Shown here one piece after another: positions 1 through 5,115 of a DNA stretch of 5,115 bases. This DNA comes from an uncultured Saprospiraceae bacterium (lineage in GTDB: Bacteria; Bacteroidota; Bacteroidia; Chitinophagales; Saprospiraceae): assembly GCA_937959095.1 (NCBI GenBank), contig CALGLY010000204.1, positions 1-5,115 on the forward strand, in the 5' to 3' direction. How positions within the stretch are numbered: the stretch's first letter is position 1; the number at the start of each line of letters is the position of its first letter. Both the position numbers and the translations under genes were made by a program. Under the pieces are notes generated by a model. The model made no database searches and was not told the DNA's origin. It saw only the letters and a program-made list of their open reading frames with translations.

Positions 1-671
1 TCCGAGTCGGTTCTTTTTTTATGATTATATTTTAAATCATGGCTAAACTGTATAGATGCGCCTGCATGTTCCATTGTATTCCCAAATCCATAAGTACCAT
101 TAGGCGTATTTTCATCGTATGCAAACTCGCCATCTTGTACCTTATTGTGCATGTAGAAACCACCTACAACTAACTCTCCCTCATATAGTTCTATGCTGGA
201 TTTTCCGAGCAGAAAAGTACGTTTTTGCAAGGGTAAATCTAGCCAAGTGTCTGCATCGCTATCCATTTTGTGCTGATTTTGAGCGTAGCTTGCAACAATG
301 GTATGTTGGGTTTGTCCTGCACTAAATCCAATATTAGCACTAGCCTCCCATTCGCGGAAACTACTTGCATATAAGCCAACTTGACTAGAACTCAAACGAC
401 CAGGTAGTTGGGCATAAGGACGAATGATTCCAAATACAGAACTCCCCAGAAAAGGCGTGAAATCTATTTTTCCGCCTTGTGAGAAAATATAGGGAAGTTG
501 GGCGAGTACTTGCTTTTTGCCGATGCCAAAATAGGGACGTTCTCCGAGCAGACTAATGCCTGAATTATTGATACTATTGCCCAGATAGATATGATAATTC
601 GGTTGTAGCAAACTTTGTGTATTTCCCCATACTGCAAGCAATATGAAGAGTAGGACGCTTAATTTTTTCAT
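1..671 (-). CDS. Exported outer-membrane beta-barrel protein, TonB-receptor-barrel-like (3' end outside window)
   Basis: The frame starts at ATG 671-669 and runs 223 codons without a stop to the left edge. Its N terminus MKKLSVLLFILLAVWGNTQS is a clear signal peptide: two lysines, a hydrophobic core, then a polar cleavage region near residue 20, with no lipobox cysteine. The mature part alternates hydrophobic and polar residues and is rich in Tyr, Phe, Gly, Ser and Gln, as in outer-membrane beta-strands (EASANIGFSAGQTQHTIVAS, GELVVGGFYMHNKV). DSDADTWLDLPLQKRTFLLG recalls an early barrel loop and strand of Bacteroidota TonB-dependent receptors. Only about 70 residues separate the signal peptide from this barrel-like part, short for a normal plug. 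The bases before the ATG (CACCTAAAAC) hold no Shine-Dalgarno sequence, as is common in Bacteroidota. It follows the macroglobulin gene by 64 bp on the same strand and may be co-transcribed. The receptor assignment is tentative. Confidence 0.82.
   Translation of the reverse strand, partial: MKKLSVLLFILLAVWGNTQSLLQPNYHIYLGNSINNSGISLLGERPYFGIGKKQVLAQLPYIFSQGGKIDFTPFLGSSVFGIIRPYAQLPGRLSSSQVGLYASSFREWEASANIGFSAGQTQHTIVASYAQNQHKMDSDADTWLDLPLQKRTFLLGKSSIELYEGELVVGGFYMHNKVQDGEFAYDENTPNGTYGFGNTMEHAGASIQFSHDLKYNHKKRTDS
612..671 (-). other. Signal peptide of the beta-barrel protein
   Basis: The first 20 codons encode a short basic N terminus (MKK), a hydrophobic core (LSVLLFILLAVW) and a polar end (GNTQS), the standard layout of a Sec signal peptide cut by signal peptidase I. 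This supports the choice of the ATG at 671 as the start. The exact cleavage site is estimated by eye. Confidence 0.8.
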
Positions 672-685
672 GTTTTAGGTGTTGC

Positions 686-720
686 TAGTTATGACATATC
701 TGCCAGATATGTCATAACTA
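686..720. repeat. Perfect 16-bp inverted repeat (stem-loop) between the two genes
   Basis: The left arm 686-701 (tagttatgacatatct) is the exact reverse complement of the right arm 705-720, with GCC at 702-704 as the loop. The stem is AT-rich, 4 G/C pairs in 16. It lies 15 nt after the macroglobulin stop codon and 14 nt before the next start codon, so it occupies most of the gap. Neither side is followed by a T-run, so it is not a standard intrinsic terminator. It could be an mRNA stability or processing hairpin, an attenuating structure close to the downstream ribosome entry region, a dyad operator, or one copy of a dispersed palindromic repeat. Confidence 0.9.
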
Positions 721-735
721 AAAGTTTGGAATTGA

Positions 736-3700
736 TTAGTTAATTGTGATACGTTTCCCTCTTTCCCAATCCTTGATTTCGCTCTGATAATACAAAAACG
801 CGCTATTGGGCGGTGCTTGGAAACTTCCTTTGAATTGCGTCTTCAAATCCAATTCTATTACGCTCGTAGCATTTGCAGCGAGTTCGGTATAGTAGGCAAC
901 GAGATAATTATCTTGAATTTCAAAATAATCAAATATTCCTTTTTCTACTAATTCTTTTACTTGCCGCACTTCGATACTCAAGCCCGAAGGAATGCCGATA
1001 ATAGCCATAGGAGTAGGAGCAACTTCATCGGAAGTATTATGAATATGTGCAGTGAGACGCACCGATTCGCCGAGGGAAACTTCGCTTGGCAGCTCTGTCG
1101 TCACACGAATACTCGATGTTTGCTGTTCAGGGAGCTGCGCTTGCCAATTGGTCGTGAAGGTATAGGGAATTGCTGTTGAAGTATTGGCAAAGCGTACTTG
1201 TACCTCATTACGTCCATTTACGAAATGTTCGCCTAAATCATTAAACGCAAGCAAGTCTTCCGTTTCTTCATCATAAGAAGCAGAGGCAACGAGTTTCTCA
1301 TTGATGAAAAGTTCCAAATCGCCTGCTTCGGTCGGCCTTGCAAAGTGAATTAGATATTTGCTCAAAGCTTGCATTGCGAGCGCAGTAGCTTGAGTAGAGC
1401 CAAAATAGCCCGCACCTCGCTTTTTACTTTGTATATATTCTACTAATTCATGGATAAGTTGAATATTAGAATGTTTATTTTCGCAAAGTGCCAACGTTGC
1501 CCAAGCCGCGAGTTCCACTTGCTTAGAGTGACCATAGGAACGGGTGAGCGTAGCATCCGCTTCTAATTTATCAAAAGACTGCTTTCGGACATTGGTAGCT
1601 AATAATTCAATAAGCCTATCGGTTTCTACTTTCTTTCCATAATTTGCATTGGCTAAGGCAAGCAATGAAAGTCGATAAATATCTTTGTCTTGTTTTGCTA
1701 AAGCTGTTTCATGGGCTAGTGCAGCTTCCATATCATCTACTTGCATCGTGCTGAGGGCATACACCACATAAGCATCGGAGGTTTTGCCATATTTTTGATA
1801 CGCACCTGCGCTCCCTTGTCCGAATAAGCCGTCCTTATTCCTTTTTCCGAGTAGCCACTTGATAGCGCGTTTTATCATGCCTTGATTTACAATCGGATGC
1901 ACCTTTTGTAACTCCTTGAATTGTACCAAACCGAAAGCGGTAAGTCCTATACTCGCAGGAGCTTTGCCCCATAAAGAAAAGCCACCACCAGCTACCTCAT
2001 AGCCTTCTAGTTTTTTATAGCCTTTGGATAAATAGGTTTTGGCTTTTTTCTGAATTTCGGGTTTTAGTTCTTGCTTTTGCTGTAAGAGTTGCAAAGCAAG
2101 AATATTAGGATAATTGCTCGATGAAACCTGTTCAAAACAGCCGTTAGGTTCTCTCAAAATCCCTTCTATGCCTGCCGTGATTTCATCTATACCGTTTGGG
2201 ATAGCCCGAAATTTTGCATCTACCGAGCCTTCTACCAAATTATCAATTTCAAATTGATAATTCGTATTCAAGTCCTTGCTAGATAAGTAGGCAGCACGTG
2301 GAAAGGTGGAGGCTACGACTTTGAGTGTGGCTTGTATTTTTGTTTCATGTTTTTTTCCTTGTTCTGGTACAAACTGAATGCTCAAAGGGTATTCTCCCGG
2401 TGGTGCATTCACTTTTAGCTGTAAGTTGAGATTTTCTACACTTTCTGTAACTACATTCAGTAAACCCTCCTGTTTTTCTAAATCCAAGCCATCTGCTACT
2501 GTATAATAAAGCTTGCCCGCGATGCTATTGGTAGTCGTATTCTTCAATGTGATAGGCAGTTCTAATTCATCGCCCTGCGTCAGTAATACAGGGATTTTAG
2601 CATCCATACTGAATGGAATTTGCGTACTAAAGGTCGTTTCTGCCCTTGCAGGCATGCCATTCACAGCAATTCCTTCTACGATAGCTCGGAAGGTACTGAT
2701 CTCCGAAGAGGTGACGAATTGCATAGTAGCAAAACCACGCTCATTAGTTTGGATGCTAGGATTCCAGTAGATTGTTTCAGGTTGTTCAGGCTTATTTGGA
2801 CTATGTGCGCGCGCATTATAGAAGTGGCGAGGATAGAGGAGTTGGTTATTATAATTCGGTTGAATTGAAATATATATTCTAGCTAATTCAGGCGCACCAC
2901 CTACTTGGAAATCATAGTCTTGCCCTAGTCCTCGATCATAGAAAGATTGGCTAACTGACCTACTAGCTAGTGTCGTAACAGCATAACCGAGGGCTTTTCT
3001 GTCTCGTTCGATACCTAGACTTGTTACTACCACTTCTTCTAAAGAGAGACCTTCATCTGCTAGAATACCATCAATATAATAATCTGTACCATCCGTTCGC
3101 GAACCTCTCACAGAAACCTCTCCTCCTTCATCTGCTGAAGAAAGCCCCGCAGAAGAAGTTGCTAAGTCCTTAATTTGCTTATTTGTAAGCGACTCTTCTT
3201 CTACGCGCTTTGCATCTACTTTTGCTTTTTCTGTTTTATAAATACCTTCTTCTACTCGGATGCCCTGTGTAGCAGGAGTATTTTGGGTAGCTAATCCATC
3301 ATCCGTTAGATAAAGGTGTTGAGGATGGTACACTTTTTGTTCAGCACTTCTTCGCTTGTATTTGCTTACGAGGGTAATTGGAAACTTAGCAATATCAAGT
3401 TGCTTAAATTCAAAAATACCTTTACTATCCGTATATACTGTTTCTCCTGTTTCCTTAATTTTTACCTCAATTCCCTTACGTGCATAAGGATATACACCTC
3501 CTTTCACCGAGATTATAGATTTAGGATATTTTATTTTCGCCTTCCAATGTGCTTCATCAGCCGCAAGTAACTCTTTCCAGCCAAAGCTACGCCAGCCATG
3601 CGTGAGTAGCACATAATCGAGGGCTTCGGGGGCTTTTTCTTCTTCAGGATTAAAGTAGAAGTTAGGCTCATGTACTTTACCTTTTAGCTCCGAACTTAGG

Positions 3701-5115
3701 AGGAAATAAGACAAAATATCATCTTGCTTATCATCGGCATAGGTGTGCAATTTGTCATCTATTACGGCTAAAGAAAAGTCGCCTTGCACGCCTTTACCTG
3801 CGCTATCGGTTACGTTCAAAGCCAAAATTACTTTACTATTAGGTAAGTAAGAGTCCTTACTTGTCGACAATCTCACCTTGAGTTGTCGATGCCGATTTAG
3901 GAAGACTAGTCGTTCCCATTGTGGCAATCCTGCTTCATCAAAAATAGTGAGGCGTGCAATGCCCATTGGGAAATCCTTAGTCGAAATTTCAAGAGGTGTT
4001 TCTTGTGCATTTGCTTGGAAAGCTTGGGTATGTAGCACGCGTTCTTGCATTTGCAGTATGGCATACAAAGTCTGTGGGGTACTGCTCCGAATATCAAATA
4101 CTACTTTCTCCTCCTTTTGTGCTACCAAGCGTCCTGTTATACCTTCTGCGTAGCTTTTGGGTAGTTCATATCGTGTAGAGATTCCTGCGGGGCGGGTGAT
4201 TTGGGCATAATAATTTCCTAATTCAGGTGTGAATTCAAACGCGCCCATGCCATCATGGAAGCTACTGAAGCTCGTGATTTTTTCATCTTGTTCATTGAAA
4301 ATAGCACCTTCTATATCCGCAGGTTTCCCGAATTCATTTACTGCTTTGAAGGCTACTTTGCTCGCTAGATTTTGGACTAAATCACCTCCTTCTGGCAAAA
4401 AATCGAGCTTGATATTATCAAATTGAATAGGAATTGGTCGTGCAATACTTTCTGTTCTGCCTTCATGTAGCACCGCTATATTCAATAAACCACTAGCACT
4501 TGTTAGCGTATTGGGTAGGGTGTAGCTTATGTTGGCTTTGCCTTCACTATCACTTGTCGCGCTGGCTTTATGTACGTTTTTCCCTGCAAGTTGTACTTGG
4601 TACTCAAAAGGATGATTACTCAAGGGTTTATCTTCAATAGAGCGCATTTGTAGTTCTGCGACTACTTCATCGCCTGCGCCATAGCTTTCTTTTTCTATTT
4701 CGAGTTTTAGCAGTATTTTAGGAATATTGACGCGCTGCACCGTGATTTCTTTCTCAAAGAAGGCATCTTCTCCAAAGTTTCGCATCCAATTCGTATAGGC
4801 ACGAAGTTTATAGATACCTCCCACACTGTTTTTGGGCAAGGAGAAAGCACCACTACTTTGATTGGTGGCGAATAGAATATTCATTTGATTTAACACATCG
4901 CCTTTCGGGTTCAATAATTCTATTCTACCTGCGGGCGAGTTCTTGGAGTTTCTTTTGTTGGCTGCATTTGTCGCATAGGCTTTGAACCATATCGTTTCAC
5001 TAGGGCTGTAAAAACTTCGGTCGGTATGCAAATAGATTTTTTCTTGAGGTACTACTTCATAGCATTCCTCTAAAGCTGCTTTGACCTGCGGAACAGGAGA
5101 TTGCTGTGCCGATAA
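736..5115 (-). CDS. Alpha-2-macroglobulin family protein with thioester domain and an inserted TonB-plug/SusC-like segment (5' end outside window)
   Basis: Exported macroglobulin-like protein. Known relatives trap proteases: bait cleavage triggers a conformational change and the thioester couples to the attacker. Residues are counted from the first visible codon at 5115. The frame is open to the edge; LSAQQSP at residues 1-7 looks like a signal-peptide end, so probably only about 15-25 residues are missing. MG2 lies at about 26-126 (EKIYLHTD, then ETIWFKAY). A conserved FLPEGG segment starts at 239, an MG6-like LAVIDD at about 449, and LTHGWR at 505-510. A carboxypeptidase-regulatory-like domain spans about 534-600 and a plug/SusC-like segment 639-718. 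The A2M domain lies at about 781-873, the thioester domain at about 973-1258 with CFEQ at 993-996, and the receptor-binding-like domain at about 1333-1459, ending with PPNSAFLYYQSE...W. The stop is TAA at 738-736. Only three cysteines are visible, one in the thioester. No pbpC neighbour is visible. The family call is firm; the substrate is unknown. Confidence 0.93.
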   Translation of the reverse strand, partial: LSAQQSPVPQVKAALEECYEVVPQEKIYLHTDRSFYSPSETIWFKAYATNAANKRNSKNSPAGRIELLNPKGDVLNQMNILFATNQSSGAFSLPKNSVGGIYKLRAYTNWMRNFGEDAFFEKEITVQRVNIPKILLKLEIEKESYGAGDEVVAELQMRSIEDKPLSNHPFEYQVQLAGKNVHKASATSDSEGKANISYTLPNTLTSASGLLNIAVLHEGRTESIARPIPIQFDNIKLDFLPEGGDLVQNLASKVAFKAVNEFGKPADIEGAIFNEQDEKITSFSSFHDGMGAFEFTPELGNYYAQITRPAGISTRYELPKSYAEGITGRLVAQKEEKVVFDIRSSTPQTLYAILQMQERVLHTQAFQANAQETPLEISTKDFPMGIARLTIFDEAGLPQWERLVFLNRHRQLKVRLSTSKDSYLPNSKVILALNVTDSAGKGVQGDFSLAVIDDKLHTYADDKQDDILSYFLLSSELKGKVHEPNFYFNPEEEKAPEALDYVLLTHGWRSFGWKELLAADEAHWKAKIKYPKSIISVKGGVYPYARKGIEVKIKETGETVYTDSKGIFEFKQLDIAKFPITLVSKYKRRSAEQKVYHPQHLYLTDDGLATQNTPATQGIRVEEGIYKTEKAKVDAKRVEEESLTNKQIKDLATSSAGLSSADEGGEVSVRGSRTDGTDYYIDGILADEGLSLEEVVVTSLGIERDRKALGYAVTTLASRSVSQSFYDRGLGQDYDFQVGGAPELARIYISIQPNYNNQLLYPRHFYNARAHSPNKPEQPETIYWNPSIQTNERGFATMQFVTSSEISTFRAIVEGIAVNGMPARAETTFSTQIPFSMDAKIPVLLTQGDELELPITLKNTTTNSIAGKLYYTVADGLDLEKQEGLLNVVTESVENLNLQLKVNAPPGEYPLSIQFVPEQGKKHETKIQATLKVVASTFPRAAYLSSKDLNTNYQFEIDNLVEGSVDAKFRAIPNGIDEITAGIEGILREPNGCFEQVSSSNYPNILALQLLQQKQELKPEIQKKAKTYLSKGYKKLEGYEVAGGGFSLWGKAPASIGLTAFGLVQFKELQKVHPIVNQGMIKRAIKWLLGKRNKDGLFGQGSAGAYQKYGKTSDAYVVYALSTMQVDDMEAALAHETALAKQDKDIYRLSLLALANANYGKKVETDRLIELLATNVRKQSFDKLEADATLTRSYGHSKQVELAAWATLALCENKHSNIQLIHELVEYIQSKKRGAGYFGSTQATALAMQALSKYLIHFARPTEAGDLELFINEKLVASASYDEETEDLLAFNDLGEHFVNGRNEVQVRFANTSTAIPYTFTTNWQAQLPEQQTSSIRVTTELPSEVSLGESVRLTAHIHNTSDEVAPTPMAIIGIPSGLSIEVRQVKELVEKGIFDYFEIQDNYLVAYYTELAANATSVIELDLKTQFKGSFQAPPNSAFLYYQSEIKDWERGKRITIN
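739..1119 (-). other. C-terminal receptor-binding-like macroglobulin domain
   Basis: The last ~127 residues (VTTELPSEVSLGESVRLTAH, then MAIIGIPSGLSI, a helix-like VRQVKELVEKG, then FDYFEI, and finally PPNSAFLYYQSEIKDW) follow the beta-sandwich pattern of the A2M receptor-binding domain. This includes the family's closing aromatic pair before an acidic/Trp stretch. The protein ends normally a few residues later, so the C terminus is complete. In bacteria this domain is structural and no receptor is implied. Confidence 0.75.
2128..2139 (-). other. Thioester motif CFEQ of the macroglobulin thioester domain
   Basis: The codons TGT TTT GAA CAG encode Cys-Phe-Glu-Gln in the context REPNGCFEQVSSSNYPN. 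This matches the C-x-E-Q motif in which Cys and Gln side chains form the internal thioester of complement C3, A2M and many bacterial A2Ms (often CLEQ). Alpha-helical repeats follow, including GGGFSLWGKAPASIGLTAFG and KTSDAYVVYAL, as expected for the alpha/alpha toroid of the thioester domain. Both bond-forming residues are present, so the protein is probably of the thioester-competent class. The activating histidine cannot be assigned by eye. Confidence 0.88.
2962..3516 (-). other. Insertion at the bait-region position: carboxypeptidase-regulatory-like domain plus TonB-plug-like and SusC/RagA-like motifs
   Basis: This coding segment separates the MG6-like part of the macroglobulin (LAVIDD at about residue 449, LTHGWR at 505) from its A2M domain (RHFYNAR...ETIYWNPSIQTNERGFATMQF, from about residue 763). 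It first encodes a small beta-sandwich pattern (ISVKGGVYPYARKGIEVKI, then TDSKGIFEF, then ITLVSKY) typical of carboxypeptidase-regulatory-like modules. Next come a charged linker, a plug-like stretch (SLTNKQIKDLATSSAGL, SVRGSR at 668-673, YYIDGI at 679-684) and LEEVVVTSLGIERDRKALGY from residue 692. The last resembles the motif of SusC/RagA receptors. In canonical macroglobulins this position holds the protease bait region. The motif identities are by eye; the function is unknown. Confidence 0.75.

Noticed and set aside
686..720. Intrinsic transcription terminator after the macroglobulin gene
   Set aside because: The stem is long but AT-rich and no T-run follows it on either strand. On the minus strand it is followed by GCAACACC.
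672..735. Separate promoter for the barrel gene
   Set aside because: No Bacteroidota-type TAnnTTTG element with an upstream TTTG-like box is visible on the minus strand in this gap. A promoter inside the upstream coding region cannot be excluded.
2513..2868. Overlapping plus-strand ORFs opposite the A2M domain
   Set aside because: They are antisense to a well-supported coding frame, have no family resemblance and no convincing start region. The same applies to plus-strand ORFs near 119-325, 961-1179, 3316-3570, 3878-4178 and 4229-4426.
2962..3201. Assembly chimera or frameshift joining a receptor gene to a macroglobulin gene
   Set aside because: The reading frame is continuous on both sides, macroglobulin domains flank the segment in the expected order, and codon use shows no obvious break.
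3906..4097. Small minus-strand ORF in another frame
   Set aside because: It lies wholly inside the macroglobulin coding sequence in a different frame and its product shows no recognisable pattern.
5029..5031. TTG as the start codon of the macroglobulin gene
   Set aside because: The frame continues upstream to the window edge without a stop. The upstream codons encode EKIY, which completes the conserved MG2 opening EKIYLHTD, preceded by LSAQQSP, which resembles a signal-peptide end. The true start lies beyond 5115.

Overview
The window reads as one minus-strand locus from a Bacteroidota (Cytophaga-Flavobacterium-Bacteroides type) genome. The evidence is moderate-to-low GC, no Shine-Dalgarno sequence before the visible start codon, and protein motifs typical of that phylum: a SusC/RagA-type LEEVVVT...KALGYAV signature, a carboxypeptidase-regulatory-like fold and an outer-membrane beta-barrel. 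Species or genus cannot be named from this sequence.

Layout, in the direction of transcription (right to left). (1) 5115-736 is almost all of a very large exported alpha-2-macroglobulin (A2M) family protein. The frame is open at the right edge, so its real start and most of its signal peptide lie outside the window; 1459 codons are visible. It has an N-terminal MG2 domain, further macroglobulin domains, a roughly 250-residue insertion, the A2M (MG7) domain, a thioester domain with an intact Cys-Phe-Glu-Gln motif, and a C-terminal receptor-binding-like domain. (2) 735-672 is a 64-bp gap almost filled by a perfect 16-bp inverted repeat with a 3-nt loop. (3) 671-1 is the 5' part (223 codons) of a gene for an exported beta-strand-rich protein, probably an outer-membrane beta-barrel resembling the barrel of TonB-dependent receptors. 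It runs off the left edge.

The most unusual feature is the insertion in the A2M protein. It sits where the protease bait region of a macroglobulin would be, between the MG6-like segment and the A2M domain. It carries a carboxypeptidase-regulatory-like domain, then a TonB-receptor plug-like motif (SVRGSR...YYIDG), then a SusC/RagA-type motif, an order opposite to that in SusC-type receptors. The neighbouring barrel gene seems to have little room for a plug of its own. The two products may therefore act together at the outer membrane, but that is a hypothesis. The plus strand holds no convincing gene, and there is no RNA gene, mobile element or CRISPR array.
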